This document shows, piece after piece, positions 31,791 to 43,555 of a stretch of DNA of 64,000 bases. Numbering within the stretch: position 1 is the first letter of the stretch; every line of letters begins with the position of its first letter. This stretch comes from Prunella strophiata (lineage: Eukaryota; Chordata; Aves; Passeriformes; Prunellidae): contig JAZBQD010000030.1 of assembly GCA_036583965.1 (NCBI GenBank), positions 52,577,551 to 52,641,550 of the forward strand, in the 5' to 3' direction. The position numbers were made by a program, and so were the translations under genes. Below the pieces are notes generated by a model. The model was not told the DNA's origin, made no database searches, and was given only the letters and a program-made list of their open reading frames with translations.

Positions 31791-33158
31791 CCATGCCTCT
31801 ATATGGGACTTTCTGGTAGTACTTGTTCCCTTGTCTGTGACAAGGTGACCTTGTCCCTCAAGTGGGTGACCACTTGAAAAATACAATGGTTCTGCAGGTA
31901 AATCCTGACTTTGCTGCCCTGAAGAAGGAACTAACTGAAATGCAGTAAGTTGATGCTGGAGCTTGTCTTGTTTGGTCTCTCATCTACAGGAAATAGCAGT
32001 TTCTGAGCTGTCTTGGCTGCTCAGTCTTGACAGTCAGAAGCAATCTTGAGCAATCTGTTGTATCTGTGTATAGCAGAAGTGATTTAAGAGTCCCCCTAGA
32101 AGGGGAACAGTGCTCCTTTGGGATGTGACAGGTGGGTAACTATTCATCAGGGTGATTTTGGATGATGCTTCAGGAAACCTCAAAGGTACTAATTGCCAGA
32201 AGCAGAAGAAGAATAGAGTAGTCCTTCCTCTGGTATGTTTCTTTTTCTTCTTTGCTCTTGGTGTCAGCCCCTCTTAGAGATGGGATTTAATGGAGCTTTG
32301 TCTTATCCAGAATGATTCCTATCTCCTGGTATTCTTTAACAGTACATTTTGGAGTGCACACCTCTGGGTGTTTGCTTGGTGTCACCTCAGTTTCCTTGTA
32401 CTAAATTGGGTGTTACAGTGAGTGCCTCGCAGTAGCATTTAACTTGTGTTTTAAATTTAACTTAATTTTGTTTGTCTGCAAGTCATCTGGAAAGCATCTG
32501 ATGAAAAATGCTTTAGCCTTCTGTAGTAGTGGTCAGTAGAGGAAAAGTCTTAAATCCCAAACTGCCTTCCAGCTTGTCAGAACCAGCCACACATTGTGTA
32601 TCAAGAAATTATAGGCATCAAAGGGCTATTGATCTGCCCAACATTTTCACTGCATACCACCATTGCTGAGGTGAATATGTACTAACTTCCAGCTTTCAGC
32701 TTCAAGCACTCTTAGGAAGTTTTAAGTTCTTTTTAGGGGTGCTCCATTGTGTTTGACCAGCAAGGAAGCTCTAGGGAGTACCTATAGGGTTTTTTGCATT
32801 AGTGAGCCTGGTGGAAGGGGATGTCTTAACCTGCAGTACTCTGTGCTGCCTAACATAAAGGAAAGTGCTTGCTGAAGTTATGTGGACACCAGTAACTAAA
32901 TTCAGTACTTTCAAGAAGACTAAACACTATTAATATTGTTTGACTGTTTCAGAAATGGGAGATCACAGATAAATGCTCTTATTAACACTTGAAAGAATTT
33001 TTGATTCCATGAAGAAAAGTGGTTTTTAGTGTGCTGCTGTAGAAACTGAAAGATTGGCACACACGTGATGAGTGGTTTTAGGTCTTTAGCAAAGCTCTTT
33101 TTGTTGCACCTGTTGAAATGGTCTTTCCTCTTCCCATTTTTAATTCTGTGAATGCACC

Positions 33159-33180
33159 TTAACCAACCAACCAACCAAAC
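33159..33180. repeat. (CCAA)n short microsatellite
   Basis: About five AACC/CCAA units in a row. Confidence 0.85.
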
Positions 33181-34792
33181 ATGGCCACTAAGCTGATTGG
33201 CTGTACAGAACTGGGATAGAAGCAGTTTGGAGAGGGGAAAGCTTTAATTGTTTTAAAAATACCTGCTTGACTCTTCAGGCAGTCACTGATTTTGGGGGGC
33301 TAATTTCTGTTTGCATGAGTGTGCAGGTAAAAAGCCTGATTGTCATCAGTTCACTGTTCCTCCACTCATAAAAGTGGGAATGCAGGTAAGGTTCTTATTT
33401 GTGTTTTATGTTGGGACACAGTAGATAAGGGCCACAATTAACATTTTATAAGTGACTTTAGGGCAGACATAAAATTTTAATATGTTATATTTTTCAGCTG
33501 TTGGGCTGTAGTAACCTTCTGTTTAGACACAATTCACTTGGGAGTGGGAATGCTCAAGGAAAGGGATTAATTTTTGTTGACTTTCTCTAATGATGGAGCT
33601 GGATGCCTTTAAAATGAGTAAACTTTAAATACACTGGCCTGTACATAAAATATTAATATACAAAAGTTTCTGGTAGAAAAGCCAGTGTCAGTGCTTGGTT
33701 TCTGGAGTGATTGTACATATGAATAACACATTCAGTAAAATCTCAGGAGCAGTTTAGAAGAGCTATTGCAGATCTTAAAAACCCCCAAAACCCCAACTAA
33801 ACCAAACATCATCTTAGCAACTGTATTTGCATTAAATAAATCAGGAGGGGAAAGGCCGTATGTCCTTAAAAGCGCTAGAGGGAGCTAGGAGGAAGAAGAG
33901 GGGAACATAATCGTTGAAGACATGTCTGCATTTTTAGGAGTAGCTTATATAAAGCATCCATTTAAATCCTTCCACTCACTTCAGCTAAAATGCAGCTACA
34001 GGTCAGCCACTGCATCTTGCTGCTCTCTGTTTTCCACACTTCACTGAAGAAATATCAATTTTCTAGTCCCAAGAGAGACCAGAAGCTTTGTTGCTTTTTA
34101 CATGGCTGTAGGGAAAACCCCCTGCCCCTCTGTTGACTGTACCTCTATTTTTTGGCCTTGCTTTGTATTTGGATGAGCAGCCAAATGTAAATTTGCCTTT
34201 TGGTGCTGGTGGCTGTTTTGGGGGGACTGGTATTCAGGCTCAGTTCCAAGCTTGTCTCCCTCCAAGATTACACAAAGAGAAAGTGTGTGTTGAATATCTG
34301 TATTTGGGATCTGCTCCATGAAGAAGAATTTATTTGCATTAATCTGAAGTGGCCACAGTGCTCTTGCAGGGATCTGAAGAAATTGAGTATCTGTGAACTC
34401 ACAGATTAACACAGAAATATTAAGTTATTGTACAGCATCTTATTTTATGAGGTTCTAGAAGTGTTGTTGGGCACTTTTTATATTGCTCTGCTGTGAAGCT
34501 GAATGCTTTGAGTTAAAGTGTAACAGCTTTACGATGTAGACTATATAAGTTACTTTGTTTTAGCTCCCCTCCACCCCAATAAACTGCCAAAATGTTGATT
34601 GGGATTTGTAAGAATATCATGAAATCCTGTGGGGGATGTTCTGTAGTTTTCAGGTTTTGGAGGGTGGGGGAATCTTTTTAGTATGCTAAAGCTTCTCCTT
34701 TTGATATTCAGCATTACAAAACTAAACCTGTTGCTGTGGAGAGCTGAATTTTGATGGCCTGGGGCATTGAGCAATTTGGGGGGAAGGAAGGA

Positions 34793-34815
34793 TGTTGTTG
34801 TTGTTATTATTATTA
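34793..34815. repeat. (GTT)n-(ATT)n compound microsatellite
   Basis: A run of GTT triplets passing directly into ATT triplets. Confidence 0.85.
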
Positions 34816-37749
34816 GAGGCTGCTTAGGGCTTTGGAATGCTGGAAGTAATCTCAGAGGAGGTAGACAGACTGGAAATGGATGATTAAATAAGGAGAATTA
34901 ATATATATATGCTGTGTGTTTATCATCTGCTGCTGTAATTGATTGCGATTTCACTCATTGTTGAAGTTCCCTAATTTCTCTTTTCCACATTAGAAAATAA
35001 ATGGTAAGGGTAGGAAAAACCAACTGGGGTTTTCTTCCTTTGGTCTTTATTAGATGGAATGTTTTTAAGTTATGAAAGCAAGGACAAACATTTCTCAAAA
35101 GTACTTTAACCATGCCTTAGCCTGAGGACTCTGCTCTCTTTAAAGGAAACAAATATAATGAAATTTGAATATGTGGGAGCTGGAGTACTTTAGCAGTGCA
35201 GAGATTTTTTTTTTTTTCCCCATGTACTTTAGGACTGTAAAGATTTTTTTTGTCTATTTATAATTACATCATTCTAGATTTCAAAAGGCTACAAATTAAG
35301 AATTGAAGAAAACATATTTTGGAAATACTTAATAGCCTCTTGGCAACAAAAAACCCCAACAAACAGATAAGAGCACCAAGTAATTATGCCTTAATTCCTG
35401 ATAAATGGTTCAGGGCCTTTTCCTGTAATCTGAGAATTAACTCTACTTAAGATGAAACAGAGTATTGGAATAACAGAGAATCTTTTTTTCCCCTGCCCCT
35501 TTAGCTACCTTGTTTTGCACAGTTTCTTCTGCTGCAATGCAGGGATGGAGGCAGGTGGGTTTCTTGTTCTCCAGCTGTGTAGAGGGCTCCTATTAAAGCC
35601 CTAAAGTATTTCCTCAGGTAGAAGATTGGAAAAGTTGAACTGTAGTTGAGTGCAAATTCAATTTATTGCTCTGAATCAGGAAAACAGGCATATTTAGTCT
35701 GAAACAAAGGATAGTTACTTTGTGGATAAATTTCTTATACTTCCAAAGAGCTGGGGTACTCAGAATGGTCTGTGAATATCTTATGGAGCACAGTGATACA
35801 CAAATTATCCCCACTGGGGCTCCTTATGTGCAACTGAAACACATTTGTTGTGATATTTCAATCTTTTCTTTGTGGTAGTTTGATTTCAGGGCAACACCTA
35901 CCACTGTTGAACTCCACGGTACAACCAAAAGTTGGGGTTTTACCTGTTGAAGGGATGGTGGATTTACAATAGAAAAGATAAACCTTTTCTTGGGACAGGT
36001 AGAGGAAAACCCTTTTTCTCTTAAAAACACACAGAGGAAGCAGTGATGCATTTGGATTGTTGTGTTGCCTTAGAAAAAGCCAATACCTTCAGAAATAGCC
36101 CAAGGGTAGAGTGTTCATCATTTGACTTTCACTGTTTACCCAAAGGCTGAGGCATCCAATAAAAAAGAAAGGGCCAATGCCAGAGTGGAGTGTAAGGTAC
36201 CACAAGGCCCAGCACCCCTTCCCTCTCCCCACCCAGCTGGGACAGAGCAGGGACACCCACAAACAGGTGCCCAGTGCCAGTTTTTCTCCTTAAGTCCTTC
36301 ATGCCACGACACATCTGTGCAGGTTGTTTGTGTGCCTCCTGAGCTTCGTGGGTGGCTCACCCTCTTCAGAGCTTGGCATCCACAGTGTCCCTTGCTGAGC
36401 TCTCTGTGGAGGTGGCCTGGAGAGGAAACCTGGTCAGTGGTGGCTAATGTGGAGCCTTTAATTCAGTGCTGGAAGAATATTTCACAAGGGGTTTGGAGCA
36501 AAAATTGCCACTTGGTGTCACTTGTTGCAGTGCTTTCTGGTGCAGAGGGAGCAGCACTAATTCCTGCCTGTTCCCAGGGCTGTTCAGGGCAGTCCAAAAC
36601 CACAAGGCTGCAGTATCTTGATGATCTGTTAGGTAAAGTGTGAGCAGAAATGGTGACGTGCTTTACTGATAAGTTGAGAGCACAAATCTGCTGATCCAAG
36701 GCTGGCTTGGTGCCTCCTGTGCAAAGGCAGGAGCAAATGCAGGGAGGTTAAGGGAGCAGGGGTGGCTTCTGCCTCTCCTCAGGAGGGACAGGCGAGTGGC
36801 TCTTCAAAGTGAGGATTTGGGATCCTGTGTGCTTCAGTTCAGAGCTGGCATTGCAAGCAAAGGCTGGTAGCCCTTTAAAAGGTGTCTGTTTCATCTGTAT
36901 TCCTCAGAATTTAGGTTTCTCATGCACTTTTGGCTGCCTGTAATGTAGGGCTGTGAAATGCTACTGCAGGTGAGCCTTAAATAAAGATCTGATGCAACTG
37001 TAGCACTGCTAGCTCTGAGATCAGCTCCCCAAGCAAATGTAGCATACCAAATTATTTTTAATAATGTAGGACTTTGGCTAGGCTATGCCCTAAGGAAGAA
37101 GTGATGGGAGGTAAAGTTTTCCCCCCAAGCTGGAGAGCTTGGCAGAAAGACATGCTGGGCACACATCCGAGCTGGGACTCGGCCAAGATCCAGATGAAGA
37201 TACATTTTAAATCCCACCTTGAAGTGCCTATAGTAAGGCATCCTTCTTCCCCTGCTCTCAACAGCTGGGGGCAGAAGGGGACAGCACTTGCCATTCCCTT
37301 TGGGAATGTGTGGTGCTTGCCAAACAATAGTTGCCGAGAGAGAAAAGTGAAGCACTAAAAATTCCTTAAATTACATTTTGCTGTATTTGTATGCCTGATA
37401 ATAGCTGGTAGTACTTGTTTCAGAATACTTTATGATTTTTTCCCCATCACATTAGCCTTTGAAAAAATACTTTGGGCTAATGTTTTTCTTCATCAGGGAT
37501 TTAAATTTTGCTCAGAGTATACTGCAGGTCTGGGGTTTTTTTCATCCCCTCAAGTATTATTGTGGAAAAGCATTTGGATCTTTGTGTAATAATATATAGT
37601 CAGGCAGGAAGCAGCTTAACTGCAGCTTTTCTGGACAGGACTCTGCCGAAAGATGTGGTGCGTGAGCATGTTGATTTTTTTCTTATCTTGTAACAACAAC
37701 CCGCTGCTGGGCTCCCTTATTTGCATTCCTAGCAGGACGGCAAGGTGAA

Positions 37750-38395
37750 TAATTTAATTCCAGCAGCCTCCGCCACGTGATGGTGCGAGGACCCGCCAGC
37801 GATGCCTCCCCCTGCACCGACAGACTTTGGAGAGGAATGGAAACTTACAGAAGTGATGCGAAATTGTCGCATGTCCTCCCTTAACCCTGGGGAAATCTCT
37901 CGGCGGAGCCATCACTTCATCCTTTGCTTTTCCACGCGTTCCTCTGACGTGGAGTTTGGGGGGTGTGTGTGTGTGTGAGCCTGTGAGCGAGGCGAGCGAG
38001 GGAGTGGGAAGCGGGGAGGGCAGTGGGGGAAAAGCGCACAGCCAGGCACGGAGCTCGCCGGAGCAGGAACAGCGAGGAGCCGGGAGTCCAGCCGCAGGCA
38101 GCGGGGAGTGGAAATTTACAGCTGCTTGTGAGCGCCTGTGCATGTCCAAGTGATCCCTTCTGCTCACGCTTTTCCAGAGGCTGACGGCCGCTCGGCAGGA
38201 GGAGAGCGGGAGGCCGAGCCGCGGGATCCCTGGGCTCTGCCACTTGTCGGCGGTGGGAATGAAGCGGGATTAATTAAATGGGAGCTCTCTGAAGGCGCTG
38301 CGGCGGCGCGGGCTGCGGGGAGGCGGCAGAGCTGTCTTCAGCACCTGGCCATGGGGCTGCGCCGGGCTGCCTAGGAGCCCCCACCTCCCCTCACG
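37750..38395 (+). promoter_or_regulatory. CAB39L: CpG-island promoter and probable non-coding exon 1 of CAB39L
   Basis: A GC- and CpG-rich block ends in a strong splice donor (CACG/GTAAGT, exon end 38395). The next plus-strand acceptor with clear homology is the CAB39L ATG exon at 47350, so this is the likely first, untranslated exon (inference from island, donor and gene direction). The transcription start is not visible. Just before the donor is an upstream open frame, ATG at 38351 to TAG at 38374 (MGLRRAA), in good context (CCATGG), which could dampen translation. A short GT repeat is near 37961-37977. Confidence 0.6.
38351..38374 (+). other. Upstream ORF in the CAB39L leader (MGLRRAA)
   Basis: Eight codons including the stop, with CCATGG start context, ending 21 bases before the exon 1 donor. 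It would be in the 5' UTR of CAB39L if the exon model is right. Its effect is inferred. Confidence 0.4.
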
Positions 38396-39778
38396 GTAAG
38401 TGCCAGCCGAGTGGTGTCCTCCGAGAGACGGAAAGTTGAGTGATTTAAGGAAACTTTCCTTTTTTTCCAGTTAGCACCAGCCTTTCGGTAATAGGCTCGC
38501 CCTGCTTGTTCTCGATAGTTAGGCTGGTAGCTTTTTATAGCTTTGTAAACTGTGTTACCAGGAGTGGCTCTTTAATGCAGGCAACCCTAAACAATGCTCC
38601 TCCTGTTACATAAGGCGCTGGCTCTGCGACCAAGCACTCCGTGTCCATGGAATATCTCTGGAAATGGCTTTTATTTACAGTGTGGTTTCCAAAAATAAAA
38701 TATCTGCAATATATCATTTCTCCCGCTCCTCTCCGCGGGCTGCCTGCAGCTGCGGACTGGCTCTTGAGATGCGGAGGAATGAGAGCGCGGCCACTTGCAT
38801 AAGGCAGGGGGAAGGAGATGCAGGGAAGATGAGCGTGCGTGAGCGCTGCCACAAGGAGCAGCCTATGTAAATGTCCCGGCTCCTCCTTCGCAGCCCATAG
38901 GTCTTGGCCACTTGAAATGCGGATTCTGTGCCACGGGCGATTCATGGAGTCTTTAGCAGGCAGAACTTTAATGGAGCTGAAGGGAAGTTGGGGTCTTTCT
39001 TAAAAGCAAAGGCTCTTTCTTGGGCTAATATTATGAGTAAAGTGAAATTCCTGCTATAAAAAAATTATTTTAATCTGTTACGAAGCTATTGACAGTAACA
39101 CAGAGGACTTGCTGCGAACTTGATCAAGTGAATGCTGTGTAGAGAGGTAAGTTGAGTAATATTGGACCAAATACAAAAATAGTATCCATGTTCCTCACTA
39201 ATGAATTTAGAGGAAGTCCTATTCCCTCTTGGCTGCTGCCTGTGTTATTTAAATTATGTTACCCGTTTCCATTATTTCTACAGTTACTATTCCTACTAGA
39301 AATGGATATTTGACTTGGTTTTCCTTTTACTTAAGTAAATGAAAAGCTGTTAAGGGCTCTTCTGTTAGAATTGTGTGTACTTCAGAGACATTAGTTAAGA
39401 GAGCTCTTTCTGCATGACTGAGTTTGTGGGAGTTTTGCTATGGACTACAGTTAGGCAAGGAATTGAATTCTTAATCTTTTAGGTTTTAAAGATCTCTGTG
39501 GTAGCAAATGTAAATTGGGGTTCCAAATATTCTTGACTCATCAATCCTGCAAATTCAGTGATTGTAAAACCTCTGGTTTAGTGTATTTCTAGTTTTATTG
39601 AAAGTGAAGTAATAACCTACCACTTCAAGCTAATTCATTAGCATGACTGGGAGATCCTATGTGATCCTGTGATACAGATAAATGATGGTGGTGTGAGTGT
39701 GGTGCCACAGGATGCCATTTCTGCATGGGTGAGAATCTGAATGTTACCTGGCATTGCAGTGTGCAAATGCTGTTTTGT

Positions 39779-39812
39779 AATAAATTAATAATAATAATAA
39801 TTAATAATAATA
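39779..39812. repeat. (AAT)n microsatellite, interrupted
   Basis: About ten AAT/ATT-type triplets with one or two breaks. Confidence 0.85.
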
Positions 39813-39939
39813 GTAGTGGATGTGAAAACACAGGACTTCCAATAGAATGACACAAGTTAGCAAAATAGCCTTAACTTCAATTTTGTTTTCTGTATCCTAC
39901 TCATGCTAGATTTAGATTAGGTATTAAAAAGGAATTTTT

Positions 39940-40135
39940 TATGGTGGGGGTGGTGAGACTGGCACAGGTTGCCCAGAGAAGTTGTGGATGCCCCATCCCT
40001 GGAAATGTTCAAGGCCAGGCTGGATGGGGCTCTGTGCAACCTGGTCTAGTGGAAGGATGTCCTTGCCCATGGCAGGGAATTGGAACCAGATGGTCTTTAT
40101 GGTTCCTTCCAACCCAAACTATTCCTGTGATTAGT
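39940..40135 (+). mobile_element. CR1 LINE 3' end fragment
   Basis: Carries the CR1 order ggtggtgagactggcacagg, ttgcccagagaagttgtgga, tgttcaaggccaggctggat, acctggtctagtggaagg, then ccttccaacccaaactattc. Better preserved than the copy at 8905, hence perhaps younger. Confidence 0.93.
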
Positions 40136-41954
40136 ATTTTGTTTGTATTGCCTACACATTTATATCCCCCTTTTTGATAATCACTGCTTCATTCTGGGTG
40201 TGGTGGGTGAACATCTGAGCCATAGCATCTGCTCCAGCAGCCCTGTCTCTACCCTCCCTCCATCCCCTTCTTTCCATCTTGTGCTGGTGCAGCTCTAGAC
40301 TGTGTCTTGGCAGAACTGGACTAGAAACCTGTGTGATTTTTTTTTCCCCCAGCAGGCTATTTCTTGTTAACCTGGGTCACTTCCCTGACCTGGCTCTCCA
40401 TGTGGCCCTGCAACAGCTGAATGGCTCCCACAGAGGGTGTAGGGATGTGGATACATGTGGAGCAGGGTGTCACCATCATAGAACAAAGCATCTATCAAAA
40501 TAGATTGCCTCAGTGACCAGGTTGCTTTTTGGTGTTTCATTTTATCCCCTGTGTTTGCTGAAAGACTAACATGTAGGGGGTTTTTTTGGGTTGTTTTTTA
40601 CTAAAGTGTCATTCAAGCACTCAGTTAAAAAGAGTTAATATTTTTTTTTAAGTGCTTCCATAGAGTTGCACCACAGCACTTGTGTGGAGCATCACCATGA
40701 GTGCCTTCAGTTTCATAACAGTATTGAACAACTGTGTGATAATATTATTCTCATTCTGTAGAGGTGATCAGATTAAGGGCAGAGCTGCCTACTTCTTTTC
40801 CATGTCTGATCTTCAGGATGCTTGCCATCTGCTAAAAATGTGACATTTGTGGTGATGGTAAGCATTACTGTGATGTTTTGTGTGTTCAGGTGAAGTTTCA
40901 GCTAACATCCATCTTCATTTCAGGTAATGCAACAAGTAGGCAGCATCAAATTTTATGATTAATAAATTCTTGAGTTTTTGGAAAAATCAAGTTGCCAAGC
41001 AGAGATGTCATTCATTCACCCTAACCACAAAACTGTCCCATCTTCTGTTAATCTTTTGTCTCATTTGCAGTGCACCTTCCAAAATCTGCAACTCATTGAG
41101 AATTTGCAGAGTAGTTGCCTGTTGCATAGCCTTGATTCTTTCTGCATATCAAATAAAATGTGGGTTGTGTGAGGGGACTGCACTGGGGAGGGTGAAAAGA
41201 CAAACTGGGCTTCTCTGGGTGCCCATCACACATGGGGGCTTCCATCTCCTGGTGTGAGTACATTGCTCTGTCATTGCAACAGCTTTCCCAAATATGGCAG
41301 GAGGGAGAAATGAGGACCTCTTCCATTATGTGGAGACTGAATTAGACAAAATGTTGAAGAAAGTGTGCAAACTTGGGACCAGGACCAATATGGGTCATAG
41401 GCACGCTGCAGTAAATGGGAAATGGAGGTCTCTTTTTCCATTCCAGAGACTCTCCCATGGTATGAGTTATTGAAGTGTTTTGATTCTGTTCAATAACTTG
41501 ATGAAGGTTGGGAGTTAAGGCAAGACAAATAGTCTGATACTCTATGGGAAGGAAAATTTTTTCTCATTTATTTTTGAAGACAAAATGTTTTGTCCAGAGG
41601 GTCATCTTGCAAAGAGTGCATGGATGGGCTCACGTGCTCTCTTCCATTCTTGATTTTGTGGGCAGGAAGGAAGCCTTTGTGACTGAGCCGCTTCACTGAG
41701 TCACTTCATGGTGGGATGGGCTGCTGAGAAGAGTGGTGTTGCTGTGTGCATTTTTCTTTCATTGTGCTTACAAATTCAGTTGCACTATAACATTTTGAGG
41801 AAGTATTTGACTTAAAAGCAGAGAAATTGTGGAGAGTGCCTACAATCAGAGCTAGATCTCTTTCTGTACTTTATAGCTGTGCTAAATTTTTTTTTGTACA
41901 TTCTCTTTATGAGCAGATAAACTGGCAGAAGAGATATTTTGAAGCCTGATAAAG

Positions 41955-42090
41955 TGTCGGCTTTGTTGTCACATGATCTAGGTTGCATTCCTGACACAGC
42001 CACTGATTTTTTTATGTGGCCTTGGGTAAGTCTTGTCATCTCTCTGTGTTTCAGCTTCTCCCTTTGCAGAGGAGACAGAATAAAAGTAGG
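41955..42090 (+). mobile_element. MIR-type SINE (CORE-SINE), ancient
   Basis: Recognised by 'gttgcattcctgacacagccactg', 'tgtggccttgggtaagtctt' and 'catctctctgtgtttcagctt', which follow the MIR consensus order 'ggttc...gctctgccactta', 'tgtgaccttgggcaagt', 'aacctctctgtgcctcagttt'. MIR elements predate amniotes and are rarely this readable in birds. Confidence 0.8.
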
Positions 42091-42211
42091 GAGATGGATT
42101 TTTGAAATTGTACTTTCCATCTTGGTTAAATGTGTGTAGAGTTGGAGACCTCTGAGAGAGTGTATGCCCTGCATATGAGGGGATGTTACCTTTGACAGGC
42201 TACTGAATACC

Positions 42212-42259
42212 CTAAAAGTCATGTAAACCACATGTCTAAAAGTCATGTAAACCACATCC
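42212..42259. repeat. 24-bp tandem duplication
   Basis: Two head-to-tail copies beginning ctaaaagtcatgtaaaccac (42212-42235 and 42236-42259), differing at the last two bases. Confidence 0.9.
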
Positions 42260-43031
42260 AGCTCTGGATTCAATTCACTCCTTTGGTCTGTGTGGTTTTC
42301 TTTCCTTTTTTCCTGACTTGAACAGAAACAGGCTGACATTTATAAAGTGGTTCATTATTGTTTCCTTTTGGTGTTTCTGTGGCTTATCTAATATAAAATC
42401 AGTGCCATTTTTTTCTCCCAAACAAAGATGGAATGATATTCCATGAAAGTATTTTTGTAAAAGTAGAGTTTCTAAAATGTGCTGGACACTCCAACTCTGG
42501 TGACTGAAATGTCATGTTCACGCTGATGGAAACAGCAGGCTTAGGAAACTTCATTTCCTCCTCCAGCACTGCCGAGGCATTTTCCTCATGACTGGGAGAG
42601 ACAATCTCTGAGACCAGGAGAGCTGGTCTGGTAAGATACAGCTGTTTCTTTCCTTGGTCTCATAAGCTCCTCTCAAGAGAACCAGTGAAATAACATCATC
42701 AAAACTAAATGTTTCACAAGTTGGCTGGTTCTCCATTATGAATTCAGGAGTGTCCACAATCCATTTTTGCTGTTATGAAAACATATGTTGAATAACCAAT
42801 AGATGGAAACAAAATTTCCTAGAAAGTGGGAAAGAAAGGGGTTCATTCAGTCCTGTCCCTTGCTGCCAGACAGCAGTGTCAAAAATTTATGAACAGATGC
42901 TCTGTAGTGTGCCTGGTAGATTAGGTCATTTCAAAACCTCAAAGCTCCAATGGGTGGAAACCTTTACATTTCCAGCTGAAGTTTATACATCAGCAGTTTT
43001 TAGCCATTTGCTTCTGCATAAATAAAGTGTT

Positions 43032-43065
43032 AAAGTTATTTAAGCTGAAATAACTTTTTCAGCTT
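43032..43065. repeat. Two overlapping perfect palindromes
   Basis: AAAGTTATTT (43032-43041) pairs with AAATAACTTT (43048-43057). The loop of that hairpin begins AAGCTGAAA (43042-43050), which pairs instead with TTTCAGCTT (43057-43065). The two 6-base-loop hairpins exclude each other. Confidence 0.85.
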
Positions 43066-43404
43066 GTATTTTTATTTTAACTTATGAAGGTGGGCACTTT
43101 TAGCCTCCAAGACATGGCTGGTCTTCCCATTTTTCTGGCCATCCAGAGTGCTTCTCTCCACCCTCTCTAACTTTGACTTGACTCTGGGTGTTCAGGGCTA
43201 TGTACAGTGTTCTGTAGGAAGGTCTATCAGCACTGTGTACAAAGGCATAAATACCTTTAGATTTCTACTGACCATTATTTCTGTGATTCATCACAGATTT
43301 GCATCTGTCTTTCTCACATCTGTAAAATACTTGTGTGTTTGTGTATGGCACCAGCTGCTTGTTTTCATCATTTCTCATGGTAAGTCCTCAGCTTGAAGCA
43401 GATA

Positions 43405-43555
43405 TCCATAAAATGGTTTGGGTTGGAAGGAACCTTTAAAGGTCATCGAGTCCAATTCCCTCTATCATGGATGGCTTCAATCTAGATCAGGTTGCTCAGA
43501 GTCCTGTCCAATCTGATCTTGAATGTTTCCAGGGATCTGGAATATCTACAAACTG
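43405..43555 (-). mobile_element. CR1 LINE 3' end fragment, reverse orientation
   Basis: The plus strand reads the CR1 end backwards: aaaatggtttgggttggaag, gaacctttaaaggtcatcga, gtccaattccctctatcatg, ...gatcaggttgctcagagtcc, ...cttgaatgtttccagggat. The far boundary is uncertain; weak similarity may go on to about 43600. Confidence 0.88.

Larger units (their letters stand above)
26905..37749. other. Intergenic spacer upstream of CAB39L
   Basis: About 10.8 kb without a recognisable gene. Old repeats: MIR-like segments near 31265-31345 (tgtgactttaggcaagtca) and 32385-32440 (cacctcagtttccttgta), and an L3/MIR-like piece at 31690-31790. Simple repeats: (CCAA)n at 33159-33180 and GTT/ATT triplets at 34793-34815. 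A 173-codon open frame at 36122-36643 lacks homology and is probably chance. Confidence 0.5.

Noticed and set aside
33875..33892. CTCF-like string gcgctagagggagctagg
   Set aside because: It departs from the consensus at several core positions; much weaker than the site at 19321.
36122..36643. 173-codon plus-strand open frame in the intergenic spacer
   Set aside because: No recognisable domain, no CpG island at its start, and composition like its surroundings. Chance is the simplest explanation.
41812..42339. 175-codon minus-strand open frame, the longest without homology
   Set aside because: It runs antisense through the MIR SINE and the 24-bp tandem duplication (seen as a repeated VVYMTFR), with no family match and no splice or promoter support.
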